64,000 nucleotides of DNA from NCBI GenBank assembly GCA_009911365.1, contig QXXF01000013.1, forward strand, positions 62,001 through 126,000, written 5' to 3'. This DNA is from Clostridiales bacterium. Lineage in GTDB: Bacteria; Bacillota; Clostridia; Peptostreptococcales; Anaerovoracaceae. The translations under genes and the position numbers were made by a program. Position 1 is the stretch's first letter; each line of letters begins with the position of its first letter. Below are positions 45,651 to 53,215 of this stretch, piece by piece. Under the pieces are notes generated by a model. It did not search any database. It saw only the letters and a list, made by a program, of their open reading frames with translations, and had not been told where the DNA came from.

Positions 45651-46957
45651 TGGATAGATGCGTAGTAAGGCGACCCATTCAGGAAGTCAAAACCGAAAAA
45701 ATCATCGGTTATGAACTCTTCTTTCAGGGTGGAAGCGAGACGCTCTATGAACAGTCTGAGAGCGTGGCGGCTGATGCTATAGTGGAATTTTTTATGCACA
45801 ACAGCCACAAAAAATTCAGTGACAAGGCATTGTTTATCACATTTACGCCATCGTTGCTGTTTCGCAACGCAGCCAAGATTTTTGAAAAGGATAAAGTTGT
45901 GATTCAAATTGAAGATAGTCTCATGACACATCCTTTGGCAATGCCAATGATAAAAAAGTATTATAATGAGGGATATATCTTTGCGATCAATGACTTCCAA
46001 TTTTCCCCCAAATATTTAGGGTTTTTGGACTATGCGCATTATATCCGGCTTTCTGTGAAAGAAAACATGACTGATCAAGAACGCCAGTCCCTGGAAAACG
46101 TTATCCATATGGCCCAAGGATTTGGAAAAAAATGCATTGCCACGGATTTAAACTCCAAGGCCGCTTACGAAGCCGCAGTGGAATTAGGCTTAGATTATTT
46201 AGAAGGAAGCTACATTGCGGAAACCTTTACCACCAAGGCGGAAAAAGTCGATTACATGGAGGGAAACTTTTTTCAATTGGTTGTAGCAGTAGCAAAAGAT
46301 GAGCCAAATATGGAAGAAATAGAAGAAATCGTCAGCAGAGACGCAGGATTGACTTATACCATGTTAAAGCTCGTCAACTCCGCTTACTTTGCCCTAAGAA
46401 AGCGGACGGCTTCCATTCGGCAGGCGTTGATGACGCTTGGGATCGGCCAGCTGCGCCAGTGGGTATACATGCTCAGCTTCCAAAAAGAGCAGACCGATGG
46501 CTCGGAAGAAATGCTAAAACTATCCTTCCTCAGAGCAAACTTTGCTCAAGCGCTAGTGCCACATATTTCAGACTGTCCAATTTCAAAATCAGAAGGCTAT
46601 ATGATGGGAATGTTTTCCACGTTGAGTTATATGGTGGACGCTCCTATGGAAGAGCTGTTGGCAGAAATCCCAATCGGTGATGAGATCAAAGGCGCGTTGT
46701 TAGGCGGCGGTGGAACCGTGGGAAACATGTACAATTTGATCATTTGCTATGAAAACGCCAACTGGAAACAGTGTACTGCTCTGGCCAACGAGCTAGGCAT
46801 AGAGCTTTCTACTTTATCGCAGCTTTACATTGACTGCGTAGAAGAGGTCAATGGCATCTGGGAGAGCTTGACTACTGATTATGACAGGCCAGATGAAGAA
46901 AAAAGCTTGAAAGGCGAAAGCGACAGTGGAGAACATATTGAAGACGTGCTGAGATAA
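45650..46957 (+). CDS. EAL-HDOD protein (YuxH type), EAL motif degenerate
   Basis: 435 residues. The first 200 residues are an EAL fold beginning RRPIQEVKTEKIIGYELFF; the catalytic EAL triplet and the acidic metal ligands are largely replaced (for example VIQIEDSLMT, FAINDFQF), so it is unlikely to degrade cyclic-di-GMP. Residues 205-400 are an HDOD domain (SRDAGLTYTMLKLVNSAYFALRK in two parts, SIRQALMTLGIGQLRQWVYM). Such proteins act as signalling or motility scaffolds. It is coupled to cheV by a 1-base overlap and precedes the ParA gene. Confidence 0.9.
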   Translation: MDRCVVRRPIQEVKTEKIIGYELFFQGGSETLYEQSESVAADAIVEFFMHNSHKKFSDKALFITFTPSLLFRNAAKIFEKDKVVIQIEDSLMTHPLAMPMIKKYYNEGYIFAINDFQFSPKYLGFLDYAHYIRLSVKENMTDQERQSLENVIHMAQGFGKKCIATDLNSKAAYEAAVELGLDYLEGSYIAETFTTKAEKVDYMEGNFFQLVVAVAKDEPNMEEIEEIVSRDAGLTYTMLKLVNSAYFALRKRTASIRQALMTLGIGQLRQWVYMLSFQKEQTDGSEEMLKLSFLRANFAQALVPHISDCPISKSEGYMMGMFSTLSYMVDAPMEELLAEIPIGDEIKGALLGGGGTVGNMYNLIICYENANWKQCTALANELGIELSTLSQLYIDCVEEVNGIWESLTTDYDRPDEEKSLKGESDSGEHIEDVLR

Positions 46958-46994
46958 CAGCAGCGCAGCAGAAAACGGGATGGAGGGAATAAAA

Positions 46995-47759
46995 TTGGCT
47001 ATCACAATCGTGCTTACCAATCAAAAAGGCGGAGTTGGAAAGACAACGACTACCAGCGCGTTGGCGGCAGGTCTTGGGAAAAAAGGCGAAAAAGTCCTGG
47101 CAATCGATTTGGACCCCCAGGGGAATCTGGGATTCAGCCTGGGGCTGGATATTGATGAAGGATATACGATACATGATGTTCTTGCCCACAACGTTCCCAT
47201 TGGGGAAGCGATCCAGGAGGCAGATGATTGTGATATTGTTTCTTCCAACATATTGCTGAGCGAAGCGGAATTCGCCTTTCAGGGAGAAGGGCGTGATTTA
47301 CTGCTAAAAAACGCTATTGCGCCAGTCAGCGATCAATATGACTTTATTGTTATGGACACGCCGCCAGCACTGAATATTTTGACCTTAAACGGATACGCCG
47401 CAGCGGACCATTTGATCATTCCGATGGCATCGGAAATTTTAAGTCTTGTAGGACTGGTCCAATTGGAGGAAACTGTAGAGGCTGTTAAAGCATCTGTCAA
47501 TCCAGAGCTCAATGTGTTGGGGATTTTGCTAACAAAGTTCAACAAGCGAACGAACTTGGCAAAGGATGTGTTGGAAATGGCTGAGACTATTGCGGAACAG
47601 GCAGAATCCAGCGTTTTTGACGCCAAGATTCGCAGCAGCGTTTCCGCTGCAGAAGCACCGGCCCATGGCATGTGTGTGCTAGATTACGCGCCAAGATCCA
47701 ATCCAGCCAAGGATTATCAGGATTTTGTGGATGAAGTATATAGGAAGATCAAGCAGTAG
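46995..47759 (+). CDS. ParA/Soj-family ATPase in the flagellar operon
   Basis: 254 residues. The deviant Walker A KGGVGKTTTTSALA, Walker A' with VLAIDLDPQGNLGF, and Walker B FIVMDTPPALNIL are all present. It is closer to Soj/ParA than to FlhG, which usually has an activation helix at the N terminus that is missing here. It may position flagella or receptor arrays, as ParC/ParA-like proteins do elsewhere. The start is TTG at 46995, 8 bases after GGAGGG; the ATG at 46980 would translate the ribosome site. It is followed by the ComFB gene after 11 bases. Confidence 0.88.
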   Translation: MAITIVLTNQKGGVGKTTTTSALAAGLGKKGEKVLAIDLDPQGNLGFSLGLDIDEGYTIHDVLAHNVPIGEAIQEADDCDIVSSNILLSEAEFAFQGEGRDLLLKNAIAPVSDQYDFIVMDTPPALNILTLNGYAAADHLIIPMASEILSLVGLVQLEETVEAVKASVNPELNVLGILLTKFNKRTNLAKDVLEMAETIAEQAESSVFDAKIRSSVSAAEAPAHGMCVLDYAPRSNPAKDYQDFVDEVYRKIKQ

Positions 47760-47770
47760 GAGGGGGCAGC

Positions 47771-48970
47771 ATGGCAAAGCGAACGAATAAAACGGATCAC
47801 GTATTGAATCTTCTATCACAAGGAAAGAAGAGCGGTTCCGCCGCGCCGCCCGTGCAGTTGAAAAAGGCAGAAAGCGAGGAACCTCTGCCTGAATCAGCAG
47901 AGGCCGCGGCTGCGGAGCAGGATGGCCAGGGAGGCGAGCGGTCAGAGGAACTTCAGAAGGCTGCCACTGAGAAGACGTCTCCGCAAGAGGCTCAAACAGT
48001 ATCAGCCGCAGATGCGGAGGATATTCCTGCTTCAGCAGCATCCGCGGAGCCATCCGTTGCGGAGCAAAAGGAGGTGCCTCAGGTTTCTGTGGTTCATACG
48101 TCTAGCGAGGAAAACCCGATCGCAGAATCAGTAAAAGACGCATTGGAAGCAGAGTTGGAAGATTATCTGAAAGAAAATCCGAGCCTACCGGACTTGCCGC
48201 AGGAAATGAATCGCACAGAAAAAGAAGATCTGCCGGACTTACCTGATCTGCCAAAACAGACAGATGCGGAAAAGACAGAGGAGTTGCCAGACTTACCAGA
48301 TATACCTGAGACAGTAGATCAGTTGGAACAGTCGGAGGAACAAGCAGATCCCAGGATAACAGAAACCACTGCTCCAGCAGAAACACCTGCTGCGCCGGAG
48401 CCAGTCCGGGAAAAAGTAGAAAACAAACCGGAACCACCAGCGGTCGCAGAGGAAACAGCTGTCTCTGAGCCGCAAGCGGATCAGACAGGGATCGTAGAAG
48501 AAGCATCGATATCAGCTGTGGCACAGACTGTTTCACAAGAGGCACAGAATCCGTCCGTGAGTGCGCCGTCTGAGTCAAAAACAGAAATACAGCCTGAAGA
48601 GAAAGCGACTGCGCAGACTGCTGAAACGCCTGTTAGGGAATCGCAGGCTGCCACGCCAGAAGCCGTCTCGGAGCCGGAAAAAGCCGCAGAAAAGGAAGAT
48701 GAACCGGACTTTGCGACTGTCAATGTCATGGAATACTTAGTTCGTGAGCAAGCTCCCAAATATATCAGGCAGTTCGGCCATTGTGATTGCAGCCGTTGCC
48801 TTGAGGACACCATCGCTTTGTCACTGACTCATTTACCTGCGAAATACGTAGTGGTTAACAAGAACGCGGTATCGCCGCTTCTGAATTTTTATGAAAAACG
48901 CTTCGCAGGCCAATTAATCGTAGAAATCACAAAAGCGTCCATGACAGTGGACGAATTTCCACATCACTGA
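47771..48970 (+). CDS. Acidic disordered protein with C-terminal ComFB domain
   Basis: 399 residues. Residues 1-310 are low complexity, rich in Glu, Pro, Ala, Ser and Thr, with repeats of the form LPDLPD (about residues 137-178). The last 85 residues match late-competence ComFB: VNVMEYLVREQAPKYIR, then Cys338, Cys340 and Cys343 in HCDCSRCLEDTIALSL, and LPAKYVV. ComFB-type proteins bind cyclic-di-GMP in cyanobacteria. In Bacillus comFB lies beside flgM. Fusion to a long acidic arm and pairing with ParA is unusual. It is the last gene of the 28-kb operon. Confidence 0.82.
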   Translation: MAKRTNKTDHVLNLLSQGKKSGSAAPPVQLKKAESEEPLPESAEAAAAEQDGQGGERSEELQKAATEKTSPQEAQTVSAADAEDIPASAASAEPSVAEQKEVPQVSVVHTSSEENPIAESVKDALEAELEDYLKENPSLPDLPQEMNRTEKEDLPDLPDLPKQTDAEKTEELPDLPDIPETVDQLEQSEEQADPRITETTAPAETPAAPEPVREKVENKPEPPAVAEETAVSEPQADQTGIVEEASISAVAQTVSQEAQNPSVSAPSESKTEIQPEEKATAQTAETPVRESQAATPEAVSEPEKAAEKEDEPDFATVNVMEYLVREQAPKYIRQFGHCDCSRCLEDTIALSLTHLPAKYVVVNKNAVSPLLNFYEKRFAGQLIVEITKASMTVDEFPHH

Positions 48971-48983
48971 TAAAAAGATGAAG

Positions 48984-49020
48984 GAGAAAGCGATTTTTAT
49001 TGCTTTCTCTATTAATTTTC
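48984..49020 (+). terminator. Terminator of the main flagellar operon
   Basis: GAGAAAGC and GCTTTCTC pair (extendable by two inner pairs) and are followed by TATTAATTTT. The T-rich end also forms the -35 region of the next promoter. Confidence 0.7.
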
Positions 49021-49039
49021 AGTAGGAAACTGCCGATAA
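49013..49039 (+). promoter_or_regulatory. Sigma-28 (FliA) promoter of the fliD operon
   Basis: TAAT, 15 bases, GCCGATAA. The -10 element matches the sigma-28 consensus GCCGATAA in all eight bases and the -35 three of four (TAAA). Transcription would start near 49046, giving a leader of about 135 bases. Confidence 0.8.
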
Positions 49040-49059
49040 ACCATTAAGATAACTTGTAT

Positions 49060-49176
49060 ATGAAAAAGACTGAATATAGCAAAGTCAGCTTCGCTGATTC
49101 ATGTTCAGCGGTAGACCTTGTTGATATTCTGGAAATATCACAAGCGATATTTCCTACACAAATAAAAAAGGAGTGA
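49060..49176 (+). CDS. Possible 38-residue small protein in the fliD leader
   Basis: An ATG 14 bases after the expected transcription start opens a 38-codon frame (start MKKTEYSKVSFADS) whose TGA overlaps the fliD ribosome site. No clear ribosome site precedes the ATG and no family is recognised. It could be a leader peptide coupling translation to fliD, or chance. Confidence 0.3.
   Translation: MKKTEYSKVSFADSCSAVDLVDILEISQAIFPTQIKKE
49131..49154 (+). repeat. Perfect stem-loop in the fliD leader
   Basis: GGAAATATC and GATATTTCC form a 9-base perfect stem with a 6-base loop, about 28 bases before the fliD ATG. It matches the cheB (11231) and flgM (54439) stems. Confidence 0.6.
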
Positions 49177-49181
49177 TCAGG

Positions 49182-51569
49182 ATGGCATCAATTAACTCAG
49201 TAACAGGGGGTCTTAGCTCCACTTCTTCCCTTAGAGGATACGGTGGACTGTCCAGTGGGTTGGATCGAGACACATTGATCGAACAGCTAACATATGGCAC
49301 CAGAACTAAGATCGAACAGCAAAAACAAAAGTCAGATAAACTGCAGTGGCAGCAGACGGCTTTGAGGGGCATTATAGATAAAGGATTTAACTTTGTAAAC
49401 ACTTATGCATCTTATGCTTCGTCCGCTACCAATTTGAGCAGTAATTTGCTCTTTTCCAGGACGAACATTACGGCGATAGGAGAAAACAGCAAATACGTCA
49501 GTGTAACAGGAAGCGCGAATACCTCTGATATGTTCTCTATTACAGGGATCAAGCAGATGGCTTCTGACGCCAAGATCACAGGCAGTTCTATCTCTACCAA
49601 CAAGCTGGTGTTCGGTGCTATGGCCAATGATTTTAGCACGACAATATCAGAAAATGTAGTAGTTGGACAGGAGATTGCTTTTAAATACGGTGATCAGACG
49701 ATTTATGCCAAAATAGAAGCTGATCCAGACCTTGATTTCAGCAATCCGGAAGATCTGGCAAAGGCTTTGAACAAGGCCTTTGAAAAGACTGATGTCATAG
49801 TAGACAACAATGGGACCAGTGCGAAGCTGAGCAAGCTTTTATCAGCGGGAGTCAATGCTGATGGCAAGCTTACACTTACCAGCCAAGATGGAAGCGGAAA
49901 CACCTTTGAGATCACTGGCGGCACGGGTAGTGTTTTAGAAAAGCTGGGCTTCATTGGTGAAGGTGAAAACCTGGAAGAAAGCATAAAGCTAGAAAAAGGT
50001 GTGGCCATAGAGGCAAAGAACGAAGCTTCTGCCATCAAACAAACGACTATGACAGAAATGCTGGCAGGTAAAACACTAACTTTTGAATATAACGGCGTGA
50101 AGAAGGAAATCAAACTCAGCGATAACTTAAAGAACATGACAGAGTTGAAAGATGAACTTCAGCAAAAGCTAAATTCTGCTTTTGGAAAAGGCCGTATCAA
50201 TGTGGATCTGAGTGCTGTGGATGGAAGCAATTCCAAGCTGGAATTCCAGACAATGAATCCGAGCACAGGTCAAATCGATAAAACGTCAACACTATCCATT
50301 GCTGATGGAAGTGCGGGCATGCTAGGGGCAAGCGGTCTTTTTGGCGTGAATATGCACACTTCTAATCGGGTAAACTTGGATGGAAAAATTAAAGATTCCG
50401 GTCTAGCTGGAACAGCGGGTCTCGCAGATGGACAGGAATTGGATCTGACCATAAATGGGGTTAAAATCACAGGAATCACAGCGGACAGCACAGTGCAGGA
50501 AGTCATGGACGCGATCAACAAGAGCGATGCGGATGTGGTGATCTCTTATCAGAAAAACTCTGACCGCTTTGTCATCACTTCTAACCAAAAGGGTGCCAGC
50601 GGGGAAATCAAGATGGAAGGTGCGTTTTCGGACGTATTGTTTGGTGCGGGCACAAATGGAAAGACTGTCAGCGGGCAAGACGCAATCATCTCCGTTCAGT
50701 ACGCAGGCGAAGATGAAGCTATTGACATTTATCGTGATAGCAACGCCTTTACTATGGATGGCATGACTGTCAGCCTGAAGGGTACTTTTGGATATGATAA
50801 GGCAGGCAACAAGATCGAAGACACCGAAGCCATTACCTTTGATGCCAAGGTTGACACAGAAAACACCACAAAAGTCGTAAAAGACATGATCAATGCTTTC
50901 AACGAGATTTTGGAGCAGGTCAATAAAGAGTTGAAAACGAAACCAAACCGTGACTGTAACAACCCTCTGACTGCTAGCCAGAAGGAAGATATGTCCGAAT
51001 CTGAAATCAAGGAGTGGAACGAGCAAGCCAAAACAGGCATGTTCTATGGTGATTCTGACTTGAGAAGATTTGCGAATGACCTTCGCTTTATCTTACCTGC
51101 GGCTGACCGTCAGGCACTGTCGGAAATCGGGATCTCCGTTTCCTCCACCTATTCAGATAATGGGAAATTGGTCTTTGATGAAGCCAAATTCAAGGCAGCG
51201 CTGGAAACTGATCCGGAAAAAGTGGAAGAACTGTTTACCCGCACAGCCGGCACAGACGCAGAGGGCAACCAGGTATCTGGTGGACTCATGGAAAACATGA
51301 AAACTGTCATGAACCGATATACAGGTACTGTGGGTGCGACAAAAGGCATTCTAGTTCAGAGAGCAGGTTCTGAACATTCACCGCTGTCCCTTTTGGAAAA
51401 CAGTATGAAAACACAAATGGATAGCATCGCGAAAACGATTGACCGTTTGTTGGATCGCCTAGAAACAGAAGAAAATCGTTATATTTCGCAATTCACACAG
51501 CTGGAATCACTGATTTCTCAGATGAATAATCAGAGTAGCTACTTATCACAGCTATCCGGCGGATACTAA
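49182..51569 (+). CDS. fliD: Flagellar filament cap protein FliD
   Basis: 795 residues, larger than the usual 450-600. The N-terminal part has LRGYGGLSSGLDRDTLIEQL, a typical FliD_N start; the C-terminal part has RFANDLRFILPAADRQALSEI, DPEKVEELFT and the ending coiled coil YISQFTQLESLISQMNNQSS. Extra central repeats (flagellin-insert-like, about 150-480) expand the exposed cap. It caps the filament to allow flagellin polymerisation. ATG 49182 follows AAGGAG by 8 bases; a GTG nine bases upstream is less likely. Confidence 0.94.
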   Translation: MASINSVTGGLSSTSSLRGYGGLSSGLDRDTLIEQLTYGTRTKIEQQKQKSDKLQWQQTALRGIIDKGFNFVNTYASYASSATNLSSNLLFSRTNITAIGENSKYVSVTGSANTSDMFSITGIKQMASDAKITGSSISTNKLVFGAMANDFSTTISENVVVGQEIAFKYGDQTIYAKIEADPDLDFSNPEDLAKALNKAFEKTDVIVDNNGTSAKLSKLLSAGVNADGKLTLTSQDGSGNTFEITGGTGSVLEKLGFIGEGENLEESIKLEKGVAIEAKNEASAIKQTTMTEMLAGKTLTFEYNGVKKEIKLSDNLKNMTELKDELQQKLNSAFGKGRINVDLSAVDGSNSKLEFQTMNPSTGQIDKTSTLSIADGSAGMLGASGLFGVNMHTSNRVNLDGKIKDSGLAGTAGLADGQELDLTINGVKITGITADSTVQEVMDAINKSDADVVISYQKNSDRFVITSNQKGASGEIKMEGAFSDVLFGAGTNGKTVSGQDAIISVQYAGEDEAIDIYRDSNAFTMDGMTVSLKGTFGYDKAGNKIEDTEAITFDAKVDTENTTKVVKDMINAFNEILEQVNKELKTKPNRDCNNPLTASQKEDMSESEIKEWNEQAKTGMFYGDSDLRRFANDLRFILPAADRQALSEIGISVSSTYSDNGKLVFDEAKFKAALETDPEKVEELFTRTAGTDAEGNQVSGGLMENMKTVMNRYTGTVGATKGILVQRAGSEHSPLSLLENSMKTQMDSIAKTIDRLLDRLETEENRYISQFTQLESLISQMNNQSSYLSQLSGGY

Positions 51570-51586
51570 AAAAAGCGAGGAATGAT

Positions 51587-51958
51587 ATGAGTCTAAATAA
51601 TGGATATCAGCAATACAAGGAGCAGTCAGTGATGACAATGACTTCAGGAGAGATGCTTCTGCTCCTTTACGATGAATTGATCAAGAGACTGACCAGGGCG
51701 ACGTTAGCCTTGGAAAAGGAGGATTATTCGCTTTTCAGTGCTTCTGTCAGCAGGAGTCGGGAAATCGTTTTGTATCTGAAAAACACCCTGAACTCTGAGT
51801 ATGGGATCAGCCGTGAGCTCAGACAAATGTATGATTTCTTTCTTTACGAACTCAGCCGAGTAGAGGCGAGCCGTAACCCACAGATCATTGAAGAGATGAA
51901 ACCTTTGATCAAAGAGTTGCGGGACGCGTTCGAGGAAGCGGGGAAACAGGCACAATGA
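51587..51958 (+). CDS. fliS: Flagellin export chaperone FliS
   Basis: 123 residues, helical. The start NNGYQQYKEQSVMTMTSGEMLLLLYDELIKRL is the FliS pattern (shown here as two parts: YQQYKEQSVMTMTSGEMLL and LLYDELIKRL). It binds the flagellin C terminus. It is translationally coupled to the next gene by a 4-base overlap (ATGA). Confidence 0.94.
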   Translation: MSLNNGYQQYKEQSVMTMTSGEMLLLLYDELIKRLTRATLALEKEDYSLFSASVSRSREIVLYLKNTLNSEYGISRELRQMYDFFLYELSRVEASRNPQIIEEMKPLIKELRDAFEEAGKQAQ

Positions 51959-52377
51959 GTGAAAAGGAGCCGATGTCCGAATACCGCAAAGAATGGATGC
52001 TAACCATATTGAAATTAGCCCATAGCAGAGCAAGCCGCCTAGATGAAGTCCTGAGGCTGACCAGAGAAATTGGTGATAGCCTGAGCAGAAACGATCAAGT
52101 ATCCGTGGAAATGTTGCTTAAAATGCGGGGAGAAGAATTGGAAGCGATCGCAATGAACACACAGGAGGCACAGGCTTTCAAAATGCAGTTGCGCAGAGAG
52201 ACGCAGCAAGAAATCAATAAGTTGCTGGAAGGAAAGGTGACAGATGCCCAGGATGACATGGCTAGCAAAATCGTTGAAACAATAAATCGCTGTCAGCGAC
52301 TGTTAGAAGAGATTCGTATCATTGATGAAAGAATGAGCAAACGGATCGCAGGGGAAGATTCGTTTTACGAGAAATGA
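51955..52377 (+). CDS. FliT-like helical protein
   Basis: 140 residues, almost fully helical with charged coiled coils (MLLKMRGEELEAIAMNTQEA, KIVETINRCQRLLEEIRIID). Position right after fliS and length fit FliT, the FliD chaperone, but the sequence is too diverged for a firm name. FlgN-like is the alternative, though a separate FlgN candidate exists at 54846. It is followed by a terminator. Confidence 0.65.
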   Translation: MSEKEPMSEYRKEWMLTILKLAHSRASRLDEVLRLTREIGDSLSRNDQVSVEMLLKMRGEELEAIAMNTQEAQAFKMQLRRETQQEINKLLEGKVTDAQDDMASKIVETINRCQRLLEEIRIIDERMSKRIAGEDSFYEK

Positions 52378-52378
52378 T

Positions 52379-52438
52379 AAAAAGGGGATTGCAGGATCTG
52401 CCGGATTGATCACGAGCGGGGCTGTGATTCCCCTTTTT
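52379..52438 (+). terminator. Terminator after the FliT-like gene
   Basis: AAAAAGGGGA pairs with TCCCCTTTTT around a 40-base interior that contains further short pairing; the right arm itself ends in five T. It stands only 13 bases before the next gene, which therefore depends on read-through. Confidence 0.7.
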
Positions 52439-52450
52439 AAGGATTAGGGC

Positions 52451-53215
52451 ATGAGAAGGGAAAAGAAAAAAGTAAAAGAGATCATTTTTAAAAATGTAGA
52501 TAAGTTATATGGCGAAGGGGAGTATGCTTTAGAAAACATTTCGTTTTCGGTAGAAACAGGGGAATTCGTATTTGTGATCGGTCGAAGTGGAGCTGGTAAA
52601 AGCACCCTTTTAAAATTGATCAGCAGGCAGATTTTGCCCACCAAAGGAGAAATCTGGGTAAAAGGAACAGAAGTGACTTCTCTTGCGGAATGGGAGGTCC
52701 CTTTTTTGCGCAGGAAAATCGGGTTGATGCAAGAAGAATATGGACTCCTTCGCGATCGCAGTGTCTATGAAAATTTGGAATTAGCCATGCGTGCCACAGG
52801 TCAGCCCCAGAGGCTCTTTAAAAAAAGAGTCGTGCAAACATTGCGTACTGTAGGAGTCTCTCATCGGATTTGGGCCTTTCCAGATGAAATTTCCGCAGGT
52901 GAAACCGCAAGGGTGTTGTTAGCGAGGGCACTAGTGGTCAATCCAGGCATCCTTATCGCAGATGAACCTACGGCTAATCTAGATTCTGATAAGGCCTGGG
53001 ATTTGATGTGTTTGCTGGACGAGTTGAATCGGCTGGGCGTGACCATCATTATAGGAAGTCATGACAAGGAGCTGGTTTCTATTATGAAAAAGCGAGTGCT
53101 TACCTTATCTGCGGGTCGCCTGATCGCAGATGAAAAGAGGGCAGTATACAACTACAAAGCCTTTGATGTTATAGAAGAGAGGCGCATTAGGAATGAACAA
53201 AAACAAAGATTATGA
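52451..53215 (+). CDS. FtsE-like ABC ATPase with altered signature motif
   Basis: 254 residues. Walker A GRSGAGKST starts at residue 44, Walker B ILIADEPTANLD has Asp171-Glu172, and the Q-loop (RKIGLMQEEYGLL) and H-loop (IIGSHDKE) are present. The signature LSGGE is changed to ISAGE (147-151) and the following QQR to TAR. The overall pattern is that of FtsE/MacB-like ATPases, but no FtsX or other permease is encoded nearby. The next gene overlaps by 23 bases. A role as a soluble regulator or in envelope remodelling during flagellar assembly is inference only. Confidence 0.85.
   Translation: MRREKKKVKEIIFKNVDKLYGEGEYALENISFSVETGEFVFVIGRSGAGKSTLLKLISRQILPTKGEIWVKGTEVTSLAEWEVPFLRRKIGLMQEEYGLLRDRSVYENLELAMRATGQPQRLFKKRVVQTLRTVGVSHRIWAFPDEISAGETARVLLARALVVNPGILIADEPTANLDSDKAWDLMCLLDELNRLGVTIIIGSHDKELVSIMKKRVLTLSAGRLIADEKRAVYNYKAFDVIEERRIRNEQKQRL

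Noticed and set aside
46980-46994. ATG start for the ParA gene at 46980
   Set aside because: It would translate the GGAGGG ribosome site; TTG 46995 has correct spacing and gives a normal ParA N terminus.
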